A stretch of 64,000 nt of DNA from Ophioderma brevispina. Its lineage: Eukaryota > Echinodermata > Ophiuroidea > Amphilepidida > Ophiodermatidae. The stretch covers positions 1-64,000 of the forward strand of contig JAMKCH010057912.1 in the NCBI GenBank assembly GCA_023653785.1, in the 5' to 3' direction. This document shows positions 11,890-24,391 of this stretch, in pieces. Under the pieces are notes generated by a model. It had not been told where the DNA came from and made no database searches. It saw nothing but the letters and a program-made list of their open reading frames with translations. The position numbers and the translations under genes were made by a program. Each line of letters opens with the position of its first letter. The stretch's first letter is position 1.

Positions 11890-14793
11890 TTTTAATGTGA
11901 CAAGAACTAGTATGGTTCCATTTATTTAATGGTGACAATGAACTTAGATATGTCCATTTATTTAATGGTGACAATGAACTTAGTATGTCCATTTATTTAA
12001 TGTTACAATGAACTTAGTATGGTCCATTTATTTTAATGGTGACCAATGAACTTAGATATTGTCCATTTATTTAATGGTGACAATGAACCTTAGGATGGTC
12101 CTTTCTTTTAATGGTTACAATGAACTTAGTATGGTCCATTTATTTAATGGTGACAATGACTTAGTATGGTCCCTTTATTTAATGGTACATGACTTAGTAT
12201 GGTCCATTTATTTAATGGTGACAATGACTTAGTATGGTCCATTTATTTAATGGTGACATAACTATATGTATGTCATTTATTTAAATTTGAACAATGAACT
12301 TATGGTATGGTTCATTTATTTTTATGGTGACTATGAACTTAGTATGGTCCATTTATTTAATTGTGACAATGAACGTGTGTATGGTCCAGTTTATTTAAAT
12401 GGTGACAATGACTTATTAATGGTCCATTTCTTTACGGTGACAATGACCATTAGTATGTCCCATTATTTATGGTGACATGAACTTAGTATGGTCCTTCATT
12501 TATTAATGTGTACACGACCTTAGTATTGGTCCCTTATTTAATTGGTGAACAATGAATTATAGGGTCCATTTATTAATGTGCAATGAACTTAGTATGGTCC
12601 ATTTAATTTAATGTGACAATGAACTTAGTATGGTCCGCATTTATTTAATGTGACAATGAACTTAGTATGGTCCATTTATTTAATGGTGACAATGAACTTA
12701 TTATGGTCCAGTTATTTAATGGTGACAAGGAACTTAGTCATGGGTCCATTTATTTTAATGGGGACAATGAACTTATAGTATGGTCTCATTTATTTAATGG
12801 TGACAATGACACTTAGTATGGTCTCATTTATTTAATGTACGATGAATTTTTCTTAGTATGGTCCATTTATTTACTGGTGACAATGAACTTAGTATGGTCA
12901 CACACATTTATTCATGGTGACAATGTAACTTAGTATGGTCCATTTATTTAATGGTGACAATGAACTTAGTATGGTCCATTTATTTAATGGTGACAATGAA
13001 CTTAGTATGGTCCATTTATTTAATGGTGACAATGAACTTAGTATGGTCATTTATTTAATGTGACAATGAACTTAGTATGGTGCTTTATTTAATGGTGACA
13101 ATTGAACTTAGTAACATGGTTCCTTATTTACTGGTGACAATGAACTTAGTAATGGTCCATTTATTTACTGGTGACAATGAACTTAGTAATGGTCCATTTA
13201 TTTAATGTGACAATGAACTTAGTATGGTCCATTTATGTAATGGTGACAATGACTTAAGTATGGTCCATTTAGTTAATGGTGACAACATTAACTTAGTGTA
13301 TGGTCCATTTATTTACTGGTGACAATGAACTTAGTATGGTCCATTATCTAATGGTGACAATGAACTTAGTATTGTCCATTTATTTAATGGTGAAAAACAC
13401 TGAACTTAAGTATGGTCCATTTATTTATGGTGACAATGAACGATATGGTCCATTTAATTTAATGGTTAACAATGACTTAGTCTGGTCCATTTATTTATGG
13501 TGACAATGAACTAGTCAAAATGGTCCATTTATTTAATGTGACAATGACTTAGTATGGTCCATTTATTTACTGGTGACAATGAACTTAGTAAATGTCCATT
13601 TATTTAATGGTGACAATGAACTTAGTATGTCCAATTATTTAATGGTACAAGTAACTTAGTAATGGTCCATTTATTTAATGTGACAATGAACTTAGTATTG
13701 GTCCTTTATTTAATGGTGACATGAACTTAGTATTGTCCATTTATGAATGGTGACAATAAGAACTTAGTTGGTCCATTTATTTACTGGTGACAATGAACTT
13801 AGTATGGTCTATTTATTTAATGGTGACAATTAACTTAGTATGGTCCATTTAGTAATGGTGACAATGAACTTAGTATGGTCCAATTATTTACTGGTGACAA
13901 TGAACTTAGTATTGTCCATTTATTACTTGTGACAATGAACTTAGTATGGTCCATTTATGTAATGGTGACAATGAACTTAAGTAGGGTCCATTTATTTAAT
14001 GGTGACAATGACCTTAGTATGGTCATTTCTTTAATGGTGACAATGAAGCTTAGTATGGTCCATTTAATTTAATGGTGACAAGACTTAGTAATGGTCCATT
14101 GATTTCTGGTGACTATGAACTTAGTATGGTCCATTTAGTTAATGGTGACAATTACTATTAGGGTCCATTTATTTAATGGTTACAATGAACTTGTATGGTC
14201 TCATTTATTTAATGGTGACAAGAACTTAGTATGGTCCGCATTTATTTAATGTGTGACAATGAGATAATGGTCCATTTATTTAATGTGACAATGACCTTAG
14301 TTATGGTCGCATTTATTTACTGGTGACAATGAACTTAGTAGGGTCTCTTATTATTGTGACAATGACTTCTATGGTCCTTTATTAATGTGACAATGAACTT
14401 AGATGGCCATTTATTTTAAATTGTGACAATGAACTTAGTATGGTCCTTTTTTAATTGTGACAATGAACTTAGTATGGTCCATTTATTTAATGTTACAATG
14501 ACTTAGTATGGTCCATTTATTTACTGGTGACAATGAACTTAGTATGGTCCATTATTAATGGTGACAATGAACTTATATGTATATTTAATTGTTGCATGAA
14601 CTTAGTCAGGTCCATTTTTTAATGGACAATGAACTAGTAAATGTCATTTATTTAATGGTGCAATGAACTAGTATGGTCCAGTTATTTAATGGTGACAATT
14701 ACTTAGTATCGGTCCATTTATTTTAATGGTGACATGAACTTATTATGGTCGCATTTTATTTAATGTTACAATACACTTATTGGTCCATTTATT
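11890..14793 (+). repeat. 36-bp satellite array, about 80 units
   Basis: About 2.9 kb of tandem 36-bp units read ATGGTCCATTTATTTAATGG then TGACAATGAACTTAGT. CCATT and AATGG in each unit form an inverted repeat around TATTT. Many units differ by single-base losses or gains, more than by substitutions. The unit is 12 codons long, so short open frames appear (MVHLFTGDNELS), but they never persist for more than a few units. On the minus strand, the sense strand of DEPDC5, every intact unit contains AATAAA. The array lies in the intron between the 21.3-kb and 9.5-kb exons. Confidence 0.95.
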
Positions 14794-16030
14794 CGTCCTT
14801 GAGTCAGTCCACCGCATTCCACAGGGGGGCGAGTTTGGTGCTGCGCGTGTCACCAGCCGGGAGGTGGGTTTGTTCGGATGGGGGTGCACTCGGGGGGGAC
14901 AGGATGTTTTGCCCGTCTAGTTCAGCGTGGGGGGACATATTTTTTGCGGCAATTCACACATATGTTTTGCATGTGGGTATTGTGCCCAGGTCCGCATGGG
15001 GTTCGGTATGCCAGCACTTTGGAGTGCGAAGTTGCTGCTATTTGAAGGGGATGCTGTGAGTGACTACTGGTATAGGAGAGTCAATCACAACCATTAATAA
15101 CATGAGAACCGGCGAGTCCAGCCCCCCTGCAAAGGCGTGGGTGTTTTTTGGTGACCCTCGCTAATAATACCCTAAAAACTGAGAGAAAGGGCGAGAATCT
15201 GGGTTTGGCACATCACTGGTTGCTATCAAAATTAAGTATAAGAATCCTGTAAAAATTCAAAAAAGGTCGTCCACTTGATATGTATTTTGATCGGCAACAA
15301 ATTTTAACACCATATTCTTACAGTGAACACCCTGACTGAAAAGTGCTTTGACCTCCAGGGTCCATGGTGCATGCTAGGCTGCATGGTCTGGTACCGAAAA
15401 TTTTGGGGTAAATACCCTAATTTTCATGATTGATTGGGATAGCTTTAAGGTCTGAGGGGGGGGGGATGTTCCATTGAGGAGGAAATTTGACGTTTTCATC
15501 GCGCCCATTGTACAGGACCGATGGGACCAGATTAGTGGTGTAACATAACACATGACGTTCACTTAAATGGAGAAAGGTAAATGCACTATAGTTAAATGGG
15601 GTATGGTATATGTTCCTGCCTTTTCTGTTTTGTCCACCTATTAAGGCCAGCAATAGTTTTAATGACAACAATAGACAGAGGCGAAAACAAGGCAATGACC
15701 AGAGTGGTAACTTCGTATTTTACTCCTCCGTGGAGTGGTTGTTACATAGTGATGCTGACATGGGCACCAATTAGGGGGGGGGGGGATGTCCTCCTATGTT
15801 GAAAAGCCAACATGTATGCAAAGCATCAACAACATTTTATTTGAAGATGTTTCATTAAAGCGATGAGATGAGCGCGTTCAGTTCCGGATCTCAGAAATTT
15901 AATTACATTCTGCATTGCACTTTTACATTTGTGATTTCTATACTTGATTCTTTCTAGCAGGATCCCTTCAGTATCTGGCTGACAAGGAATCGCGTTGAGG
16001 GATAGAATTCACAGATGGAAATTCAGGAAA
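14794..16030. other. No recognised gene
   Basis: This stretch contains two G runs (near 15457-15466 and 15775-15785) and short overlapping frames without motifs. I cannot assign it. Confidence 0.35.
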
Positions 16031-16039
16031 ATCATTGCA

Positions 16040-17720
16040 TTTACTGGCCTCTGATGAGGAAAATCTTAAGACATGGTTAACCAGAAAAACCCCATTTCAC
16101 GTAGCGGCCTCGCAAAATGAGATTTTCCAGCTCATGAGTAACTTTATCACCAGAAATGTGTGACAAAGATGTTAACCCTATCGACACAGCCCAATCTGTA
16201 TACGTTATAGCAAGTAGGCAAGTGGCTTTAGAGATGGCTCCCAAATTCTCAGGTCACTTTGGAAAGTCATCTAAAAAGAAGATCAGCAAAGACTAGGCTT
16301 GTTTGGACTGATGATTTTTCATGTGATTCTGAATTGCACTGGAAAATTAATAAATTCGGACCTTTTTGGAACCAAATTTTACAATTTTGATCGTTCAGCG
16401 CCTGGAGTCGCTTGCTGTGTTTCAAAGGATTAATAGTGCCTCAGGGAACTCTGGCATAATCATGACGGGACACAAGACGTCACTGGTACAGAGCAAGAAT
16501 GCATATGCGTGCGCTATGTAACTGAGGCGATTGATGTCAAGAAGAGTTTCTTGGGATTTATGAGATGTCATCAACAACAGGTGTCTCCTCTGTGAAATGC
16601 TTAAGGACACACTAATTAGACTGCAACTGCCATTAGAAAACCTCCGAGCTCAAACGACGATGGAGCTAGCAATAGTCAGGAACATACCAAGGTGCCATGC
16701 AAGGTCAAGAAGCTGCAACCACGGCTAAGTACCACTCACTGTGGAGCTCTATTTCCCCTTAATAACATCTAAGGCTGTAGAAAGTGCGCCATTGTAAGGG
16801 ACGCCCTTGACCATCTTCAGAAACTAGGAAAGTTCTACAAAGCCTCTGGCAAATTCAAAGCGTATTTAATCTAATGCAGATGATACACAGAACACTTCCC
16901 CAACAGTCTGAAGCTGGATCTGTCCAACATGTTTGGCTGACATGATGTGATTCCATCCTGCCTTGTTGAACAACTATGACGATGTGTTGCAAGCAATGGA
17001 CAAAGGCCTCCGTGACTTTGGGACAAATGTGGCAGCACGTGCTACGAAAGTGCCTTGCTTCAGGCAAATGTATGCTTGGCTTAAAAAGCCGCTTTACCTG
17101 TCACTGAATATTAAGAAATTCAAATCGTGCATTGCAGGGTTCAGGAGTGAGGGATTCGTGTAGCTGCATTTGGCTGATACTGTCAAGACTGAACTAGGAA
17201 CCCGATCTGATGATACCTTTCGGGAGTTGTTCGAAGAGTCAGAGGAAAAAAGTTGAGAAGCGGAATCTAGATCCCTTGGTTGACGCCAGCAGAGAATTAC
17301 CTGCAAGATTTAAGGTGAGGAGAGCAGTATATTGCAAAATCTACAGAAGAACTGTCTTGCTGACTTCTTCAAGTCATATGACCAATATTGGTAGTATACT
17401 TTCCCTTCCAACTGAGCTGAAGGAACAGAAACAGTTAGGCCACCATGCTCCATCAGGATCTTGTTGACAAGTTCCTGAGCTTCAAACATTCTTGAAGCAG
17501 GAGTTGACCTTCTTCGACTCATTGCACAAGGTCATCTATTGAAGGATATAGGAAGCTCTTCAAAGTATGACTCCGGCGGTAAGGCGAAGTTTCCACATGT
17601 TGAGCAGCTTTTGCGGGTTCTTATTATCTTTCCTGCTAGCTCATGAGGCAGAGAGGTCCGTCAGTGTCTCTAAATGTCTTAAAGACTAGGCTGCGCAGTA
17701 CCATGACCCGGGAAAAAAAA
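16040..17720 (+). pseudogene. Decayed hAT transposase (DUF4371/ZMYM1-like)
   Basis: The plus strand encodes a broken hAT-superfamily transposase with no single long frame. In order I can read EIFQLMSNFITRN near 16120, DGTQDVTGTEQECICVRYV near 16463-16520 with the Asp expected at the start of the catalytic RNase H-like fold, SFLGFMRCH, then RDALDHLQKLGKFYKASGKF near 16790-16860 and LLNNYDDVLQAMDKGLRDFG near 16965-17020. At the end come FPHVEQLLRVL and EAERSVSVSKCL, and, one frame over, TRLRSTMTRE near 17590-17710, which is the conserved hAT dimerisation region. Stops and frame changes occur throughout. The reading ends where another repeat begins at about 17720. I could not define terminal inverted repeats. 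Confidence 0.8.
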
Positions 17721-18125
17721 GCAAGTAAACTTGCACGATCCCCCTGGCAAGATGGCAGTGTAAAAACGAAGTTGGTTAGTTGGCACAATTGTCAGTTGCA
17801 GGGCATCAAAATTCAATCAATTGTTCTCATAGGAATAAAAGAGCATGTATAAGTTCCGAAAATGAAAGGCCTAACACTGTGGACATGACCTCAGATTGAC
17901 CTTTGACCTTGGATAACCTCAGCTGACCTTTGACATCATCAATAGAAGGAACCCCCCCACCCACCACCCCCCCATATTCCACTTACACGAAGTCTGGTTT
18001 AAAACAGACTTCAACTTTTCAAGGAGACCGAAAAACGGAAAAACATAACCAAAACCTAACCAAACTGGAACAATACATACACTGCACCTTAGCAATATCC
18101 CCTGCTCTTTTCAAGCATTCAAGCT
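17720..18125 (+). repeat. TGACCTTTGACC repeat family, copy 1
   Basis: The start GCAAGTAAACTTG and GATCCCCCTGGCA, the middle ATGACCTCAG...TGACCTTTGACCTTGG, and the tail CTGGTTTAAAACAGACTTC followed by AACCAAACTGGA are shared with 33601-34034. It contains a perfect AGGTCA-A-AGGTCA direct repeat (DR1) in reverse orientation at 17897-17909. It abuts the hAT relic directly and may have inserted into its 3' end. Confidence 0.7.
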
Positions 18126-18129
18126 CAAC

Positions 18130-21100
18130 CATTTGATGGTTTTTCATGGGACATAACAAAAGTTGGGATTCAGGCAACATCTGTGAATAGCATTAATTTG
18201 TGCCGCAATTCTCAAGATTCAAGACGTTGCATTTTTGGAAGGTTTAATTAGGTTTGCATGAAAAGAGTATTCCAAAACAAAAAAACACCAGAGATTAATC
18301 AAAGTCATCAGCTTAAACAAGTAAACAGGTAATTCTGAATTGCCAGAACCACAATGGACACCCTATGCTGATAGCAGCCTGGTGAAAACCAATATTTGGA
18401 AAAGTTACAATACAGCAGATATGTATAATGCGGGATGCGGCTTTCAGAACGCAGGTAAGTTTTATGTATGTAAGTAATAAATAATACTGATGAAATGTCG
18501 TTGAGCAAGTAGCAATAACAGCTAATTAACTTCAACCAATAGTGAACTAGAAAAAATAGGTCAATAGTTCCAAAAAAGTGCATATAAAAAAAGAGGGTCT
18601 ACACATATGGAATATCAGCATCTTCAGTTACTGTACGTGACAAAAATTTCGTGGATTTTCAGAGAAAAAGGCACTTCAAGTTGTTTTGGCATCAACTATT
18701 TTCTTTATGGACATCAAATTATTTATACCATTTGTGACGAGTATGTTAGCGCACATTGGGGTGTTTTGCCAAAAGGTCAATTAACTAATTCCAAAGACAT
18801 TTAACACACTGTATATGCATGTTTGTTTAAACACATGTAATAAACTTTGTTTCTATTCAACAATGTGTAAAAAATTTTTTTTACTTTTTACAATTTCATT
18901 TCCATGCTGTATCATCAGATTTGAGATTTCATCAGCAAAGGTGCATCCTAATTTTTCCCACCAATTCGGCAGGTACATGACTCACGTGACATTTGAGGCT
19001 CGTATTAAGAATTTGGATTCAACACGTCCAAAAAGTATAGTTATCAGAAATCAACACTGATCGATTCGTCCACATATTTTTTTCGCTTAAAAAGCGGGCT
19101 ACTACTCTGCCATTGGAGTCTGATATGCATTCAAGTAAAACCTAGTCTGTATAGCTTTCCATCTCCGTAAAAAGGCTCATGCCCATAACTATGTGAATAA
19201 AAAAACTGTGCAGGTTTAAAAGATGAACTTGACCTTAATGCAATCGCTATAGCAGAATTTGTTGTTTTTATAAACACATCTAATATAAACTTTCATGTTG
19301 TGAAAAAATGAAAATGAAAATACGCTAATATGGCAGGTTTTGTAAGCACACACTTTTTTTCCTATTCCTATGGGATTTACCACACGTTAAATTTGTGTTT
19401 GTGAGATGTACAATATCATTAATATATGATGTCTTTTGTCACTTATAATGTTACAATTTCTTTCCACAATCCGAAACCTAAAAAGTGTTCTATCACTACC
19501 ATCGTAGTGTACATCAGTCAAATGTAGCATACTTGTGCCAATTTGAAATCTATTTAGTTTACCTTTCAGTAGAAAATACCACTATGTAAATAGAAGGGAA
19601 TTAGGGCCTAATTGTGTAGGAATCAAACAGCGGAAACCATCATTGCACCCGTAAAATTTGCCTTGGTGTAACCACACACAGGCTGAATGAAATAGCAGTT
19701 TAAAAAAGATAACAAATCATGATAATGAAATTTGATCAACGAAGGAAGACATTCTTTTAGTTCCATGTATTTTTTTTATTGATTATGATGAACTTGTGCA
19801 AAAACTTGCGCCCCTTCAATACATCCACGAAATTTTAAAATGATAGAAACGGAGTTGTTCTTGTTTTGAAAATGTGGGTTGCTTTTTTTTTAAACCCGCC
19901 ACCGTTTAATATGCTTAACATCTAAATTCTGTGTGCAACATCGAACGAGCTTTAATACACAAAGACTCCAAGTATCACTCGTGTGATGAGATCTGCACTC
20001 CGCCTCCCCCCACAGCACTGCATGTACCGGCCAAATGGCTAGGCTGCAGCATTCGGCATCCCCTCATAATGTATTTCCCCCCCATGATTGTAGTAACATT
20101 GACGCCCCTGGATGCTGAATGAAAATGGTGGGGAATTATGAGTGACAGCAAGGGTAAGGCGCGAGCACAGCCACAACGATTCCTCATTTGGCAATAACTT
20201 GAATGTTTGCTGGTCTTGGCGGGGGGGGGGAGAAAATTAATGATTCAATGAGGCAGGTTTAAAAAAAAACCAAACATATATTTTCCCCAAGATTGTAAAA
20301 GCAGATAATGCTAACCTAGCGACTTAATCCCTCCCTTTAACAAACGTCAAACCGTATCGCCACTGGTTCCGATGATGGAAGAGCGCCGCTCATTAACGGC
20401 ATATAGTGACGTCCTATTTTGTGATACGCTCTTGGGTAGATTTCGGGAAGTCGGCATGTGTGCATGACGTTTCGCGAGACTTTTTCTACCTCGGCAGAAA
20501 TATATGCGCAATGATAATGGGAAAATCTAGTATGGTCTCAGCTATCATAACTACAACAAGACTTTTACGTTCGTGAATGGTGTTGTTGTGTGTGGTGTTA
20601 GTAACGTTGTGCTATCAATCCTAGAAATAAAGAGTTTTCAAAAGTCCTCCTAATCCTAAATAATCATAGATTATGTGCGATTTATTTGACCAATGAGATG
20701 TACTATTTGTGGCGGTGTCACTTTGGTCAAAAACTTCTGAACACACTGTTCTCATCTATGCAGGTGACATTTACGTTGACTACATTTCCGATTTGCAATA
20801 TGCATGGCTATTTTTCGGCAGTGAACCAAGTTTTGATTGGGAAATCAAAAGGATAGTTGAATGCTGTCATAATTATAGGCGCAGAACTGTGTTTAGACGC
20901 AGCATGGTCAGTTTGCGGCGGTCAAGCATGGTAATGCCATGACATGTACAATTACACACAAAGATTTACTGCATTCGGTTGTGTGTAGTACTGCAACACG
21001 GTTCATTTAACTTAGGTCAGTCAACCGTGGCTTGATCGAGCGCTATAATAGCCGAAAGCCTTCTGGTTATTTGCATAAATAGGAATGTATTATTACACAG

Positions 21101-21290
21101 CACTAGTGCCTCATGACTAAGCGTCGGTGAGTAGAGTCAGATTTACGCATGCGGAAAACCTTGTAACAGATTCTTATAAGTAGGTTTGTTTGTGCTTTAC
21201 TCTCTGGTCTTCAATTTGGAGAAAATGGTGATTTTCACAGCCACGTTTTTGCTTTCACACCAAAACACCCTTGATCCACTACCATTAAGA
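18130..21290. other. Intronic sequence without recognised genes
   Basis: I searched this part on the minus strand for the next DEPDC5 exons and did not find them. Frames on both strands are short and without motifs. A G run sits at 20221-20230. Confidence 0.35.
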
Positions 21291-21292
21291 GA

Positions 21293-21360
21293 AAGATTGA
21301 TGGCTTCCAAACACATTCCCTTGTGCTGCTTTACAAATATGGCCCTGGGTACTACTCCAT
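21293..21360 (-). CDS. DEPDC5: DEPDC5 exon (LEAINLSLN)
   Basis: On the minus strand ccttatttcag precedes a 68-bp exon that ends CTTAATG|gtagtg. It encodes LEAINLSLN, matching LEAINLSFN in the DEPDC5 N-terminal domain. Upstream of that block a second frame reads QGHICKAAQGN, which matches the residues expected just before it (ending SAQGN in human). One extra G between the two blocks breaks the frame; removing one base makes the exon continuous. The acceptor is strong. I read this as a real exon with a one-base assembly error. Confidence 0.82.
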
Positions 21361-22104
21361 CTGAAATAAGGAAATGGCACATAGCATAGTGGAATTTTTA
21401 TAACCTGGTTTCAATGGCATGGGCTATACGCTATAACCTAGAAGTACAAAGTAATCCATAACTCTCACATAAGCTCACAAGGAATGCCTTGTATTTGTCG
21501 ACTTATATGACCAGTATTTTGTCCGTGTCAGTGTATAAAAAGATTTGTTTTGTTCTTACAATCACAATTTTGGGGTGTCTTAACGTGTGTGATTTAGATT
21601 GCACCTAAGAGTGTATAAGTGCGGTTGTCGGTAAGGTTTGATGATGCTGCACAGTGCATCGATTACTTTACTTTGTAATTGAACCAGAAAAATAAATATA
21701 CATCACTCCCCAAAAAAATATCATTTCCCAGAACATTATTGATAACTTCAAATTATACACATCGACAACATCTATACAGATTTTTGAATATTTGACAGGA
21801 TTGATGAAATGAACAAAAAACTTTTTTTCCCACCATAGCAACTTTGCCGGCAAGGTAACTAGTATCAGTGCATTGAGACCTTTAAGAGGGCATTGAAAAA
21901 TGATACTTGTTAACTATTCTGAAGTCAAATTGATATAAATCATTTTACTCAAACAATATTCATTCAAATTGTTCCACAATTGCCGGAATTGTTTTTGAGA
22001 AATTTGAACATTTCATGATAACAATTTTCATTTTGAAAGTAAATCGGAAATATTGATGGAATCATTTTAACCATGTCACATTTCACCCATTAACCACGAC
22101 GATT

Positions 22105-24391
22105 TGCTTACCCTTGAGGTAGTGAGTTGTGTATATCTTGATGATATCGTCTCTAATTGTATGATTTGTTTACCTGAGGTAGTGAAAGTTGTGTATATCC
22201 TTATGATATCGCTCTTCTTGCTTGATTTGTTTTAACCTTGAAATCACAATTAAGAGACGATTCATCAAGATATACACACTCACTACCGGCAGGTAAACAA
22301 ATCATACAATTATGAACGATTGATATCTTGATGATATCGTCTCATTACTTGCTTGATTTTTTTACCTTGGTCGTGAGTTGTGTATATTCGTGATTATATC
22401 GTTCCTCATTAATTGCTGTGATTTTGTTTTACCTGAGGTAGTGGTTGTGTATATCTTGATGATATCGTCTCATTAATTGCTTGATTTGTTTACCTTGAGG
22501 TAGTTAGATTGTGTATATCTTTGAGATATCGTCTCATTAATTGTTTTTGTGGATATTTTGTTTCACCTTGAGGTGTGAGTTGTGTATATCTTGATGATAT
22601 CGTCTCATTAATTGTATGATTTGTTGTTTGAGGTATTGGAGTTGGTGTATATCTTGATGATACTCGCTCATTATTCTTGAAATTTTTTAACCTTAAGTAC
22701 TGATTGTGTATATCTGAGTGATATCGTCTCATTAATGTATGATTTGTTTACCTTGAGGTAGTGAGTTGTGTATATCTTGTGATAATATCGTCCATTAATT
22801 GCTTGATGTGTTTACCTTGAGGTAGTGAGTTGTGTATATTCTTGATAATATCGTCTCATATTTGGGGTTTAAACATGATTGTTTACTTGAGGTAGTGAGT
22901 TGTGTAATCTCTTGATGATATCGTCTCATTAATTGCTTGATTTGTTTACCTTGAGGTAGTCGAGTTGTGATAGCTTGATATATCGAATCTCATTCATTTA
23001 TGATTTTGTTTAACCTTGAGTAAGTGAGTTGTGTATATCTTGATGATATCGCTCTTGAACTTGCTTGTTTGTTTTACCTTGAGGTCCGTGAGTTTTGTAT
23101 TCGTTATGATATCGTCCTCATTATTGTATGATTTTTGTTTACCTTGAGGTAGGGAGTTGTGTATATCTTGGATGATATCGTCTCATAATTGCTTGATTTT
23201 GTTTACCTTGAGGTAGTGAGTGTGTAATCTTGATGATATCGTCTCATTAATTGTTTGATTTGTGTTTAACTCTGATGTAGTGAGTTGTGGTATATCTGAT
23301 GATAGCGTCTCAATTAATTGTATGATTTGTTTCCTTGAGGAGTGAGTTGTGTATATTTGATGATATCGTCTCAGTAATTGCTTGATTTGTTGTAACCTTG
23401 AGGGTAGTGCGTTGTTGTATATCTTGATGAATATCGTCTCATTAATTGTATGATTTGTTTTACTTGAGGTAGTGAGTTGGGGATTCTTGATGATATCGTC
23501 TCATTAATTGCTTGATTTGTTTACCTTGAGTAGTGAGTTGTGGTATATCTTGATGATATCGTCTCATACTTGGTATGATTTGTTTACCTTGAGGTCAGTG
23601 AGATTTGTGTATACTGATGATATCGTCTCATTAAATTGCTTGTTTGTTTCCTTGATGTAGTGAGTTGTGTATATCTTGATGATATCGTCTCATTAATTGT
23701 TGAATTGTTTTTACCTTGAGGTATTGATTTGTATATCTTGATGATATCGTCTCATTAATTGCTTGATTTGTTTCCCTTGAGTTAGTGAGTTGTGTATATC
23801 TTGAGGATATCCGTCTCATTAATTGTTTGATTTGTTACCTTGAGGGTGAGTTGTGTATATCTTGATGATTCATCTTCATTGTTTGATTTGTTTACCTTGA
23901 GGTAGTGTTCGTGTATATCTTGATGATATCGTCTCATTAATTGCTTGATTTGTTTACCTTGAGGTAGTGGAGTTGTGTTATATCTTGATGATATCGCTCA
24001 GTAATAATTTGCTTGATTTGTTTCTACCTGAGTAGTGAGTTTGTGTATATCTTGATATATCGTCTCATTATTGCTTGATTTTGTTTCCTTGAGGTCAGTG
24101 AGTTGTGTATTCTTGATGATATCGTCTCATTAATTGCTTGATTTTTTCACGCCTTGAGGTTAGTGAGTTGTGTATATCTTGATGATATCGTTCTCATTAA
24201 TTGTTTGATTTGTTGACCCTGAGGTAGTGATTGTTTATATCTTGATATATCATCTCATTGTTTGATTTGTTTACCTTGAGGTAGTGAGTCGTGTATATCT
24301 TGATGATATCATCTCATTAATTGCTTGATTTGTTTCCTTGAGTAGTGGAGTTGTGTATATCTTGATGATATCGTCGCATTAATTGCTTGAC
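22105..24391 (+). repeat. 63-bp satellite array with let-7-like segment, about 36 units
   Basis: About 2.3 kb of 63-bp units have the consensus TTTACCTTGAGGTAGTGAG, TTGTGTATATCTTGATGATA, TCGTCTCATTAATTGCTTGA, TTTG. About 15 units keep an intact TGAGGTAG; the rest differ by small indels. The junction segment alternates between TTGCTTGATT and TTGTATGATT in part of the array. One unit, 22246-22312, is inverted. The plus strand resembles mature let-7 at 17 of 22 positions with an identical seed, so the minus strand, which is the DEPDC5 sense strand, carries let-7 seed sites ACTACCTCA. The array lies in the intron between the 25.0-kb and 21.3-kb exons. Confidence 0.95.

Noticed and set aside
12266..14072. 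Repetitive proteins encoded by the 36-bp array (MVHLFTGDNELS units)
   Set aside because: Frames last only a few units, restart at indels, and lack splice or promoter context; the unit length just happens to be a multiple of three.
11890..14793. CRISPR array
   Set aside because: Units are directly adjacent without unique spacers, and the surroundings are eukaryotic.
22490..23819. Repetitive minus-strand proteins in the 63-bp array (SSRYTQLT units)
   Set aside because: As for the 36-bp array: short frames broken by indels within an intron.
22105..24391. A genuine let-7 gene cluster
   Set aside because: A single unit has no matching star strand and folds only into a 5-bp ATATC/GATAT hairpin; the let-7 likeness has five mismatches and is repeated as a satellite.
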